Shown: piece by piece, positions 39,901 through 47,872 of the stretch
How the letters are laid out: every line of letters begins with the position of its first letter
How positions within the stretch are numbered: position 1 is the stretch's first letter
From: Williamsia soli
Lineage (GTDB): Bacteria > Actinomycetota > Actinomycetes > Mycobacteriales > Mycobacteriaceae
Assembly: GCF_017377795.1 (NCBI RefSeq)
Contig: NZ_JAFRDR010000005.1
Span: 372,001 to 436,000, forward strand
Direction: 5' to 3'
Length of the DNA: 64,000 nucleotides
Made by a program: the position numbers and the translations under genes
The notes under the pieces: model-generated
Databases searched by the model: none
Told to the model about the DNA's origin: nothing
Seen by the model: the letters and a program-made list of their open reading frames with translations, nothing else

Positions 39901-40098
39901 CGGATGCACGGCGTCTCGGTGCCGCGACGCCTGACTTGTGTTCACCACCTGTCGCGGCGGGAAGCTTGGGGCTACTATGGGGAGAGGAACGCTCTCATTT
40001 TCGAGAATATCGATTTCTTGAGGGCGCCGGAGACAGTCGGCGACCACGCCTCGCATGAGGGGTGGCGCATCGCAACAGAGCGTCAAGAGAGGCTGAAG

Positions 40099-40314
40099 AT
40101 GTCATCCAACGAACAACAGCACGAAGCCGAGTCGAAAGAGGCTGTCGATGCTGCACTCGCGCCGGCGACGCCGGGAGCGGAGAACCTGGGCTCGCAGGAT
40201 GGCCCGACCGCAACCGCCGGTTCGGGATCACGAGATGAAGAGGTGCTGGCTCCTGCCACCCCCGGGGCGGAAGGCTTGGGGACGCCGGAGGGCGAATCGG
40301 GAGAAGGCCGTTGA
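40099..40314 (+). CDS. Small acidic protein with a repeated LAPATPGAExLG motif
   Basis: The 71-residue protein is hydrophilic and contains the motif LAPATPGAENLG and again LAPATPGAEGLG. The two DNA copies use different codons, so the repeat is kept at protein level. GAGAGG precedes the ATG at 40099. Its TGA overlaps the TTG start of the CitE gene. No family is recognised; a carrier, scaffold or tag-like role would be speculation. Confidence 0.6.
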   Translation: MSSNEQQHEAESKEAVDAALAPATPGAENLGSQDGPTATAGSGSRDEEVLAPATPGAEGLGTPEGESGEGR

Positions 40315-41270
40315 CCAAGAGTTCTCCTCGCCCGCGCCGGTCCACCTTGGCGGTACCCGGCTCGAGTCTGAAGATGATCGACAAAGCCCGAGCGCTGAGG
40401 TCTGACGCGCTCTTTCTCGATCTCGAGGATGCGTGTGCCCCGGCGGCGAAACCGGCCGGCCGCGAGAACATCGTGAGGTCTCTCAACGAAGGCGGATTCG
40501 GAGACCGGGTTCGCACGGTGCGAATCAACGACTGGACCACCGAGTGGACGTACCGCGACGTCGTCGATGTCGTGGGTGGGGCCGGTGCCAACCTCGACTG
40601 CCTCATGCTGCCGAAAACTCAAGACGCAGCTCAGGTTCAGGCGTTGGACCTACTCGTCACCCAGATCGAGAAGGCGGAGGGTCTCGAGGTCGGCCGGATC
40701 GGGTTCGAGATCCAGATCGAGAACGCCAAAGGGCTTCTGGCCCTTGACGCCATCGCTGGGGCCAGCCCCCGCATCGAGACCTTGATCTTCGGGCCCGCCG
40801 ACTTCATGGCGTCGATTCAGATGAAGTCACTCGTCGTCGGCGAGCAACCGCCCGGATACGACGTCGGGGACGCCTACCACCACATCCTGATGAGCATCCT
40901 GATGGCCGCGCGCGCGCACGATCTGCAGGCCATCGACGGCCCGTACCTCGCGATCAAAGACCTCGATGGCTTCAGGCGTGTGGCCGGGCGGGCGGCCGCG
41001 CTCGGATATGACGGCAAATGGGCCCTCCATCCGACGCAGATCGACGATCTCAACGAGATCTTCAGTCCGCGCCAAGAAGACTTCGATCACGCCGAGAACA
41101 TCCTCGACGCGTACGCGTGGTGCACATCCGAATCGGGTGGTGCGCGTGGGGCAGCGATGCTCGGCGACGAGATGATCGACGAAGCATCCCGAAAGATGGC
41201 ATTGGTGATCTCGGCCAAGGGTCGGGTAGCGGGGATGGAGCGGCTGGACCGGTGGGTGGCTCCGGCATGA
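40311..41270 (+). CDS. CitE-like acyl-CoA lyase (HpcH/HpaI family), first copy
   Basis: The 319-residue protein belongs to the CitE/malyl-CoA lyase group, which cleaves or hydrolyses beta-hydroxyacyl-CoA such as malyl-CoA or citramalyl-CoA. Seen are LAVPGSSLKMIDKA, the metal-site segment LFLDLEDACAPAAK, TLIFGPADF and GKWALHPTQI. The start is TTG at 40311, overlapping the small gene upstream. A second, clearly diverged CitE copy lies at 45408. The substrate is unknown. Confidence 0.85.
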   Translation: MTKSSPRPRRSTLAVPGSSLKMIDKARALRSDALFLDLEDACAPAAKPAGRENIVRSLNEGGFGDRVRTVRINDWTTEWTYRDVVDVVGGAGANLDCLMLPKTQDAAQVQALDLLVTQIEKAEGLEVGRIGFEIQIENAKGLLALDAIAGASPRIETLIFGPADFMASIQMKSLVVGEQPPGYDVGDAYHHILMSILMAARAHDLQAIDGPYLAIKDLDGFRRVAGRAAALGYDGKWALHPTQIDDLNEIFSPRQEDFDHAENILDAYAWCTSESGGARGAAMLGDEMIDEASRKMALVISAKGRVAGMERLDRWVAPA

Positions 41271-41275
41271 GGGTC

Positions 41276-41311
41276 TTGTCTGATATATCAATTAAAGCAT
41301 AATATATCGAT
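41276..41311 (+). promoter_or_regulatory. Leaderless promoter with probable GntR site before the flavin reductase
   Basis: TTGTCT at 41276-41281, an 18-bp spacer and TAATAT at 41300-41305 form a promoter whose -10 ends six bases before the ATG, the spacing of a leaderless message. No ribosome site exists. The spacer contains TCTGATATATCAA (41279), whose complement TTGATATATCAGA nearly matches TTGATATGTCAGA at 42752. Confidence 0.6.
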
Positions 41312-41812
41312 ATGACTACCGCAGAGCACTTCAAAGCAGCGTTTCGCGCTCACCCGGGCGGGGTGTCGGTGATCACCGCCGACGCCGGCCGGGGACCGGT
41401 CGCTCTGACCGCCACCTCGGTGTCGTCGGTCAGCGTCGATCCGCCGCTGCTGATGTTCTCGGTGTCGCATCAGTCGTCGAGCACTCCTACGATCCGGGCG
41501 GCCGAGACCGTCGTGGTTCACCTTCTGGGAGTCGATGAGCTGCCGATAGCCAAGCTGGGCGCGACTAGCGGAGTCGATCGGTTCGCCGACAAGTCCATCT
41601 GGTCGCGGCTGCCCACCGGTGAACCCCACTTTCCGTCGGCGCGGACCTGGATTCGGGGGAAGGTCATCGGGCAGATGGATGCTGGTAGTTCGGCCGTGAT
41701 CGCTGTGGAAGCGCTCGAGATCAAGGATATGAAGGACGAATGCTCAAGTGCCCCATTGGTTTATCATGATCGAACGTGGCACGTGCTCGGCGCTGCGTCC
41801 CGGGTCGAGTAG
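41312..41812 (+). CDS. Flavin reductase of a two-component monooxygenase
   Basis: The 166-residue protein is a flavin reductase domain protein (RAHPGGVSVITADAGRGPVALTATSVSSVSVDPPLLMFSV). It supplies reduced FMN to a partner monooxygenase, most likely the LLM enzyme at 42804. It appears leaderless because no ribosome site precedes the ATG and a good -10 box lies six bases upstream. It converges with the GntR gene. Confidence 0.88.
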   Translation: MTTAEHFKAAFRAHPGGVSVITADAGRGPVALTATSVSSVSVDPPLLMFSVSHQSSSTPTIRAAETVVVHLLGVDELPIAKLGATSGVDRFADKSIWSRLPTGEPHFPSARTWIRGKVIGQMDAGSSAVIAVEALEIKDMKDECSSAPLVYHDRTWHVLGAASRVE

Positions 41813-41844
41813 AGCCGGGAGTGTCGATGGCGCCCGGACCACTT

Positions 41845-42552
41845 TCATTGCGTAGGCGTGGGGCCCTGGCGGTGGATGTGGGCGCTGAGCAGCTCGGCGG
41901 GCCCGCGGAAGTGGTCTTCGCTGACCCGGCGCGCTGTGGAGCCGTCGCGCGCGGCGAGGGCGGCGACAAGGGCGTCGTGATCGTCCAGCGAGCACGGAAC
42001 CTGTTCGGGGAACAGCTCGAAGAACCGCCGGGGAATCATGCGCCCGGCGTCGCCGAGCATCGCCTGCAGTCGGGGCGAGCCGCAGGCTTTGTTGATCTCG
42101 CGATGAAAAAGCCAGTTCAAGGTGGCGATATCGTCGCCGGCTTGGACCGCGACGTGTATCTCTCGGTTCAGTTCTCGGACACGGAGCAGATCGCGAGGCC
42201 CGATCTTCTCTGCCGCCCATTGGGCCGCGACGCCGGACAGTGCCGCCATGATCGTGAAGTTTTCCATCGTGGTCTCGGCAGAGACCCCGATGACCGTGAC
42301 CCCACTGCGTTGGGCGACCCGCACGAGCCCCTCTTGCGCCAGGGTCAGGCACGCTTCCCGTACCGGGGTCCGGCTGGTACCGAATTCCGTGGCGTACGAA
42401 TCGAGGTCGATTCGGTCGCCGGCGGAGAGCAATCCGGAAAGGATGCGGTCGCGCAGAACGTCGCCGACGCGTTCGCGTTCGGTTCGTCGGCCGGCACCGC
42501 CGTCGCGAACTTCGCCGACTACCCAGGGGCCATTGTCGCCTCGACTCACCAC
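41845..42552 (-). CDS. GntR/FadR-family regulator of the monooxygenase module
   Basis: The 235-residue protein has an N-terminal winged helix (VGDVLRDRILSGLLSAGDRID, then FGTSRTPVREACLTLAQEGLV) and a C-terminal FCD helical domain with metal ligands expected from HREIN and the HIHRQ end. AAAAGGAAGTGC precedes its GTG. It lies between the flavin reductase gene and the LLM monooxygenase gene; related AT-rich motifs in both promoters are the likely binding sites. The effector would be a pathway acid or CoA ester. Confidence 0.87.
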   Translation of the reverse strand: MVSRGDNGPWVVGEVRDGGAGRRTERERVGDVLRDRILSGLLSAGDRIDLDSYATEFGTSRTPVREACLTLAQEGLVRVAQRSGVTVIGVSAETTMENFTIMAALSGVAAQWAAEKIGPRDLLRVRELNREIHVAVQAGDDIATLNWLFHREINKACGSPRLQAMLGDAGRMIPRRFFELFPEQVPCSLDDHDALVAALAARDGSTARRVSEDHFRGPAELLSAHIHRQGPTPTQ

Positions 42553-42732
42553 GCACTTCCTTTTCTAACCGGTCCGTCGCCTTTTCTTGCCTGCCCGTCG
42601 CGCAGACCGTGGCCTTTGGTGCCGCCGACCCAGGATATTGACCGCCGCGTCCCCCGGCGCGGGCGCGTCTGGTCCGAACGCCCGTCGGAACGTCAATGTG
42701 ATCTCCGACTTGACGTCCAGCGGAAACACCAT

Positions 42733-42764
42733 TCAATATATCAACAGTCAGTTGATATGTCAGA
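42733..42764. promoter_or_regulatory. Probable GntR operator before the LLM monooxygenase
   Basis: ATATCAAC (42738-42745) and GTTGATAT (42751-42758) form a perfect 8-bp inverted repeat with a 5-bp spacer. The right arm extends to TTGATATGTCAGA, a 12 of 13 match to the complement of the motif in the flavin reductase promoter. Confidence 0.6.
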
Positions 42765-42803
42765 TGCGCTCGCCACGTCGAGCGTGACCCAGGGAGAAGT
42801 GAA

Positions 42804-44186
42804 ATGACGACACGTAGAACCGACCAGATGACCTTGGTGGCCTTCATGCAGGCGTCGAACGTGTCCGTGTACGCGGGCTCGTGGAGGTACTCCAACTCCG
42901 CCCGCGACTACCTCGACCTGAAGTACTACCAGCGCATCGCACGTGTCCTCGAAGAGGGACGCTTCGACCTGATGTTCTTCGACGACCGCCTCGCGATGCC
43001 GTCGATCTACGGTGACTCGGCCGATGACGCGGTTCGGTATGGCGCCCGTCCTATCAAGCTCGACCTGACGGCCATCCTGGGTGCGGCCGCCGCGGCCACC
43101 GACAACCTCGGGCTCGGCGCCACCTACTCGACCACCTATTACGAGCCATTCCACGTGGCGCGAACCTTTGCCACTCTCGATCACCTCAGTGGCGGACGAG
43201 CCGCGTGGAACGTCGTGACGTCCGTCAACGACGCCGAAGCCCGCAACTTCAGTGTGAACTCGCATTCCGAGCACGATCGCCGTTACGACCGTGCCGAGGA
43301 GTTCATCGACGTCGTCAGCCGGTTGTGGGACTCGTGGGAAGAAGACGCCATCGTGGGCGACCAGGAAAGCGGCCAGTTCGCGGATCCCGAGAAGGTTCAC
43401 GAACTCAACCACAAGGGTGAGTTCTTCAGTGTCCGTGGGCCGCTGACGGTTCCGCGGACACCGCAAGGTCGCCCGGTGATCATCCAGGCCGGCAGCTCGG
43501 GACGCGGTCGGGAGTTCGCTGCCAAGTGGGCTGATCTGATCTTCACCGGCGCGCCGAGTCAGGCGGTCGCCACCGATCAGTACACCCAGCAGAAGGCGTT
43601 GGCCACCGAGATCGGTCGCGATGCCGACAAGGTCCGTCTGCTGCCGATGGTCTACGTGATCGTCGGGGAGACCGAAGAGATCGCCCGCAGCAAGGAAGCC
43701 ATCTTCCTCAACGAGCTCGTGCACCCGATGGCCTCGCTCACGCTGCTGTCCGAGGTCACGAACTTCGACTTCTCCGGATATTCTCTCGACGACGTCGTGA
43801 CCGACGAATTGATCAATTCGATCTCCGGCATCCGCGGTCTGGTCCAAGGGGTCAAGAAGCACGTCGGTGCCGACGTCGAGCTCACGCTGCGTGTGCTGGC
43901 GAACCATCGCGCCACGCTGCTGCAGGGACCACGGTTCGTCGGTACCGCAACGCAGATCGCCGATCAGATGGACGACTGGTTCCAGGCGCGCTCGTGCGAC
44001 GGATTCGTCATCGCTGCAACCCATTTCCCGGGCGCTTTCGAGGACTTCGTCCGCATGGTGGTCCCCGAGTTGCAGAAGCGTGGTCTGACCCGTACCGAGT
44101 ATGCCGGTCCGACACTGCGTGAGAATCTCGGCCTCGAGCAGCCCGCCAACTCCTTCGCAGCCGTCCAGGAGAATGCGAGTGTCTGA
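42804..44186 (+). CDS. FMN-dependent LLM monooxygenase, NtaA/SnaA/DszA type
   Basis: The 460-residue protein has the pattern of the nitrilotriacetate/pristinamycin/dibenzothiophene-sulfone monooxygenase family: YLDLKYYQRIARVLEEGRFDLMFFDD, LSGGRAAWNVVTSVNDAEARNF, and GRPVIIQAGSSGRGREFAAKWADLIF. It uses reduced FMN from a separate reductase and oxygen to cleave C-N, C-S or C-C bonds. GGGAGAAGTGAA precedes the ATG. It overlaps the CoA-transferase gene, placing this oxidation before or beside CoA activation. Confidence 0.9.
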   Translation: MTTRRTDQMTLVAFMQASNVSVYAGSWRYSNSARDYLDLKYYQRIARVLEEGRFDLMFFDDRLAMPSIYGDSADDAVRYGARPIKLDLTAILGAAAAATDNLGLGATYSTTYYEPFHVARTFATLDHLSGGRAAWNVVTSVNDAEARNFSVNSHSEHDRRYDRAEEFIDVVSRLWDSWEEDAIVGDQESGQFADPEKVHELNHKGEFFSVRGPLTVPRTPQGRPVIIQAGSSGRGREFAAKWADLIFTGAPSQAVATDQYTQQKALATEIGRDADKVRLLPMVYVIVGETEEIARSKEAIFLNELVHPMASLTLLSEVTNFDFSGYSLDDVVTDELINSISGIRGLVQGVKKHVGADVELTLRVLANHRATLLQGPRFVGTATQIADQMDDWFQARSCDGFVIAATHFPGAFEDFVRMVVPELQKRGLTRTEYAGPTLRENLGLEQPANSFAAVQENASV

Positions 44187-45408
44187 GGAGCGGCCCACGC
44201 CTGCACCTGGCCCACGAAGTCAGATGCTCTCGGGTCTGCGGGTGCTCGACATGGCGTCCCTCGCGGCCGCTCCGTTGGCCGCCACCTACCTGGGCGAGTT
44301 CGGTGCCGATGTGATCAAGGTGGAGCAACCGCAGGGTGGAGACTCGATACGCGGCTGGGGGGTTCAGAAAGACGGCGTCGGATTGATGTGGAAGAGCGTC
44401 GGCCGCAACAAACGTTCGGTGACGGTCGATCTCCGCAAGGAGGACGGTCAGGCACTCGTCCGGGCATTGGCGAAAGAGTGTGACGTCGTCATCGCCAACA
44501 CCCGTCCCCACACGCTCACTAAGTGGGGACTCGACTATGCAGCGCTCTCGGCGGAGAACCCGAAGCTGGTTATGCTGCACGTCACCGGTTTCGGGCTCAG
44601 TGGGCCGAAGTCGACCCGACCCGGTTTCGGGACCCTCGGAGAAGCGATGAGCGGGTTCGCCCACACCACAGGTGAAGCAGACGGGCCGCCGACATTGCCC
44701 GCGTTCATGCTTGCCGATGGCGTGGCCTCGCTGAATGCGGCGTACGCGATCATGATGGCGCTCTACCACCGAGACGTCCACGGCAGCAACGGACAGCTCA
44801 TCGACATCAATCTCGTCGATCCGCTGGCGCGGCTACTCGAACAATCGCTGCTGACCTACGACCAGACGGGCGTCGTTCCAGAGCGCGCCGGCAACCGTTG
44901 GAACATCTCTGCGCCCCGGAACACGTACAAGACCAAGGACGACAAGTGGCTCGCGATGTCGGGCAGCGCGCCGTCGATCGCACTGCGGGTGTTCAGGGCG
45001 ATCGGTCGAGACGACCTGGCTGAACATGCGGACTTCTCCGACCCCCAGCGGCGGCTCACACGTGTTGTGGAGGTCGATGAGATTGTTGCGGAATGGGTTT
45101 CGCAGCAGACCCTCGCCGAGGCCATGCGCGTGTTCGAGGAGCGGGAGATCGCAGCAGCACCCGTATACGACATCTCGGACCTCGTCGACGACGAACAGAT
45201 GAAAGCTCGGCGAGTATTCGTCCGTATCGACGACGCCGAGCTCGAGAGCATGCTGGTGCAGGCACCGGTACCGCGATTCTCTGACAACGCAGGGATCGTC
45301 GACACCCTCGGGCCGAAACTAGGCGAACACACCGACGAGGTACTCGCCGAGATTCTGGGGCTCGACGACTCTCGTATCAGCGACCTCCGCACCCGAAAGA
45401 TCATCTGA
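44179..45408 (+). CDS. Class III CoA-transferase (CaiB/BaiF family)
   Basis: The 409-residue protein belongs to the formyl-CoA transferase family: GLRVLDMASLAAAPLAATYLGEFGADVIKVE, VGRNKRSVTVDLRKEDGQ, and LADGVASLNAAYAIMMALYHRD. It moves CoA between carboxylic acids. GTG at 44179 has AGGAGA about eight bases upstream and is preferred; ATG 44173 directly abuts the ribosome site. It overlaps the monooxygenase gene before it and the CitE gene after it, so the three products likely act in sequence. Confidence 0.9.
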   Translation: MSEERPTPAPGPRSQMLSGLRVLDMASLAAAPLAATYLGEFGADVIKVEQPQGGDSIRGWGVQKDGVGLMWKSVGRNKRSVTVDLRKEDGQALVRALAKECDVVIANTRPHTLTKWGLDYAALSAENPKLVMLHVTGFGLSGPKSTRPGFGTLGEAMSGFAHTTGEADGPPTLPAFMLADGVASLNAAYAIMMALYHRDVHGSNGQLIDINLVDPLARLLEQSLLTYDQTGVVPERAGNRWNISAPRNTYKTKDDKWLAMSGSAPSIALRVFRAIGRDDLAEHADFSDPQRRLTRVVEVDEIVAEWVSQQTLAEAMRVFEEREIAAAPVYDISDLVDDEQMKARRVFVRIDDAELESMLVQAPVPRFSDNAGIVDTLGPKLGEHTDEVLAEILGLDDSRISDLRTRKII

Positions 45409-46337
45409 TGACCGCGAACTCGACGCCCGACAACTCCGCCAAACCACTTCTCCGCCGTTCCGAACTGGCGACGCCGGCAACCAACGACCGCATGTTCGCA
45501 AAGGCGGCAGCCTCGAATGCCGATCTGGTCTTCTTGGATCTCGAAGATGCGGTCGCACCGGCATTTCGAGAAGAAGCCCGCGGAAAAGCGGTGCACGCTC
45601 TGAACGATTACGACTGGGGATCAACCGTCCGGGCGGTCCGCGTCAACGACATCGGGACCAAGTGGGCCTACGGCGACATCATCGAGATCGTCACCGGGGC
45701 AAGAGAGAATCTCGACACGATCATCGTGCCCAAGGTGACCTCCGCGCGTGATGTCTGGTGGGTCGATGTATTGCTGACCCAGATCGAGGCCAACCTCGGT
45801 CTGTCCAAACAGGTTCGCCTCGAGGTGCTGATCGAGGACGTGGCCGGCGTCGCCCATGCCGAAGAGATTGCTCTGGCCAGCCCCCGGCTCGACGCGCTGA
45901 TCTTCGGTGCCGGCGACCTGTCGGTGTCCCAGAATGCCCGCGTCGACACCAATTTCAAGCCGCGCGGCGGCTATCCCGGCGATTTCTGGCACTATGCGCG
46001 GATGCAGGTCCTCACCGCTGCGCGTATCGCCGGTGTCCTGGCCATCGACGCGCCCTATCCCGATTTCAAAGACACCGATGGTTACGCCGAGGATGCGAGC
46101 AACGCAGCGGCACTGGGGTTCAACGGCAAATGGGCCATCCATCCGGCTCAGATCGACATCGCGAACCGGGTCTACTCCCCGACCGAGGAAGAGATTGCCA
46201 GGGCACGCCGGAACATCGAGGCCTACCGCGAAGCGGAAGCCCGCGGCCTCGGCGCCACCAGCGTGGACGGACAACTCGTCGATGCTGCACACGTGAAGCT
46301 GGCTGAGGCCATTCTCTCGCAGATTCCGGCCGAGTAG
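45408..46337 (+). CDS. CitE-like acyl-CoA lyase, second copy
   Basis: The 309-residue protein is a paralog of the CitE-like protein at 40311. It shows LVFLDLEDAVAPAFREEARGKA, RVNDIGTKWAYGDI, LIFGAGDLSVSQ and GKWAIHPAQIDIANRVYSP. The start overlaps the CoA-transferase stop by one base. Together with the CoA-transferase it could cleave a beta-hydroxyacyl-CoA as in itaconate or mesaconate breakdown, but two diverged copies suggest two different cleavage steps. Confidence 0.85.
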   Translation: MTANSTPDNSAKPLLRRSELATPATNDRMFAKAAASNADLVFLDLEDAVAPAFREEARGKAVHALNDYDWGSTVRAVRVNDIGTKWAYGDIIEIVTGARENLDTIIVPKVTSARDVWWVDVLLTQIEANLGLSKQVRLEVLIEDVAGVAHAEEIALASPRLDALIFGAGDLSVSQNARVDTNFKPRGGYPGDFWHYARMQVLTAARIAGVLAIDAPYPDFKDTDGYAEDASNAAALGFNGKWAIHPAQIDIANRVYSPTEEEIARARRNIEAYREAEARGLGATSVDGQLVDAAHVKLAEAILSQIPAE

Positions 46338-46341
46338 TGTC

Positions 46342-46788
46342 ATGAAAACTCTCGATCGGACAGGTCCGCTGGTGTGTCTCGCGCATCGGCAGGACCAGTC
46401 CGGTCCTGTGCCACCCTCGTCGTACAGATGGCTGGCCGGCAAGGTCGATGTACCGGTGCCCGCCGCCGAAAGTCGTATCCAAGCAGTTGATCTCAGGGAT
46501 GCTCAGCTTCAATCGAATCGTCTGCGCGTTGGGCGGTCGGCCTCAGCGGGTCCGCTGTTCCTGGACATCGATGTGGTTGTCAGCACCTCTGCAGCCGCAG
46601 CCCGACGAATCTTCTCAGAACTGGCGATCCCGCGGCGGCAGCGGACGCTCTACGTCGGGACCGTTTGCGGTCTTTTCGGACTGATCAAAGACATTCACGC
46701 CCTTGAGATCGCCGATGGTGTGGTCCTGTTTCCGCTGTCTCCGCAGAGTTGTTCGGAGCTGGAAGTCAGTGCGTCGCTGATCGCCTGA
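46342..46788 (+). CDS. Protein of unknown function in the CoA-transferase/CitE operon
   Basis: The 148-residue product has a basic, irregular N-terminal half and a more ordered C-terminal half (LFLDIDVVVSTSAAAARRIF, then TLYVGTVCGLFGLIKDIHALEIADGVVLFPLS). The second half resembles the C-terminal end of luciferase-like flavin monooxygenases, where a YVGT element is followed by a helix and an ADGVVL strand. It starts four bases after the CitE stop. It could be a remnant or a stand-alone accessory domain. Confidence 0.5.
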   Translation: MKTLDRTGPLVCLAHRQDQSGPVPPSSYRWLAGKVDVPVPAAESRIQAVDLRDAQLQSNRLRVGRSASAGPLFLDIDVVVSTSAAAARRIFSELAIPRRQRTLYVGTVCGLFGLIKDIHALEIADGVVLFPLSPQSCSELEVSASLIA

Positions 46789-46817
46789 TCCGCTTGGAGA
46801 TCGTCACTCTCTTAATG

Positions 46818-46839
46818 GAGAACGGGATTCTGCTATCGT
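46818..46839 (+). promoter_or_regulatory. GAGAAY-N3-RTTCT operator and leaderless promoter of the SDR gene
   Basis: GAGAAC-GGG-ATTCT at 46818-46831 is one of several related palindromes in this island. A TATCGT -10 element at 46834-46839 ends six bases before the ATG, fitting a leaderless message, so the operator would block the promoter. Confidence 0.6.
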
Positions 46840-46845
46840 AGTGGG

Positions 46846-47694
46846 ATGGCGAACAACTCACTCGAATCCCTATCGGCAGATGCATTCGCGAACCGAACCG
46901 TGGTGATGTCCGGCGGCAGTCGCGGTATCGGATTGGCCATCTCGATCGCTCTCGCCGAGCGCGGGGCGAACATCGTACTGCTGGCGAAAACCGATACGCC
47001 ACACCCGAAATTACCCGGGACAATTCACACCGCGGTGGAAGAAATTCAAAAGAGCGGCGGCAAAGCGGTCGGGGTCGTCGGCGACGTGCGGAATGTCGAA
47101 GACGTTCAGCGGGCAGTGGACACCGCGGTTTCGACGTACGGTGGTATCGACATCGTCGTGCACAACGCCAGCGTGATCAACGAGGCAAAGACGGCTGATC
47201 TACCTCTGAAACGCTATGACCTCATGCAGGGTGTCAACGTCCGGGGGATGTTCGCACTGACGCAAGCAGCGCTGCCTCACCTGATCGCATCCGCCGATGC
47301 GCAGATACTCTCGATTTCGCCACCGCTGAACATGTCGCCGCACTGGCTCGGCAAGTTCCCTGCCTACACGCTCTCGAAGTACGGGATGACGCTGCTGGCA
47401 CTCGGATTCGCCGACGAGTTCGTGCAGCACGGCATCGCTGTCAACTGCCTGTGGCCCGAGACCACGATTGCAACCGCGGCGGTCAAAAACCTGCAGGCCG
47501 ATCCCGATGCGGCTTCGCACGCCAGGGAGCCCGAGGTGATGGCACATGCTGCAGCCTTGGTGTTGGCCCGCAAGGCCACCGACACCGGCGAATGTCTGAT
47601 CGATGCCGACGTACTCATCGGCCACGGTGTCTCCGATCTGTCGGCCTACGGTGGCGTTGAACCCCTCGACTACGACTTCTACGTCGATCGCTGA
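46846..47694 (+). CDS. Short-chain dehydrogenase, HSDL2-like
   Basis: The 282-residue SDR has the cofactor loop SGGSRGIG at about residues 22-29, NASVIN, and the active-site YTLSK near residue 174. The pattern NMSPHWLGKFPAYTLSKYGM and CLWPETTIATAAVKNL resembles the HSDL2 group of hydroxysteroid-dehydrogenase-like proteins. It has its own promoter with a palindrome shared with later genes in the island. The substrate is probably a hydroxy- or ketoacyl-CoA intermediate. Confidence 0.85.
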   Translation: MANNSLESLSADAFANRTVVMSGGSRGIGLAISIALAERGANIVLLAKTDTPHPKLPGTIHTAVEEIQKSGGKAVGVVGDVRNVEDVQRAVDTAVSTYGGIDIVVHNASVINEAKTADLPLKRYDLMQGVNVRGMFALTQAALPHLIASADAQILSISPPLNMSPHWLGKFPAYTLSKYGMTLLALGFADEFVQHGIAVNCLWPETTIATAAVKNLQADPDAASHAREPEVMAHAAALVLARKATDTGECLIDADVLIGHGVSDLSAYGGVEPLDYDFYVDR

Positions 47695-47798
47695 AGCATT
47701 GCCGGCCACGCTGGCCGCGTACCCGGACTTCAGGTGGGACGCTGTCTGCCGAAACGCCACATACAGAGTAAATCAGTATTACATTCTCGTGTATGAGG

Positions 47799-47815
47799 AA
47801 ACTACGTTCTACTCT
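47799..47815 (+). promoter_or_regulatory. Weaker operator-like site before the kinase gene
   Basis: AACTACGTTCTACT at 47800-47813 is identical over 14 bases to the site before the P450 gene (48979-48992). The right arm GTTCT is intact and the left arm is degenerate. TACTCT at 47810-47815 could be the -10 element. Confidence 0.45.
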
Positions 47816-47872
47816 TCGTGAGAGTCATGTTGGTCCCGACGTGAGGTGCGGACGTCGGCGGGTGGAGTCGCT

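Noticed and set aside
39887-39934. A 15-codon leader peptide starting at ATG 39887
   Set aside because: No ribosome site precedes it and the ATG is part of the small inverted repeat, so it is more likely chance.
42741-44198. A 485-codon open frame on the minus strand
   Set aside because: It is antisense to the LLM monooxygenase, whose family motifs are clear.
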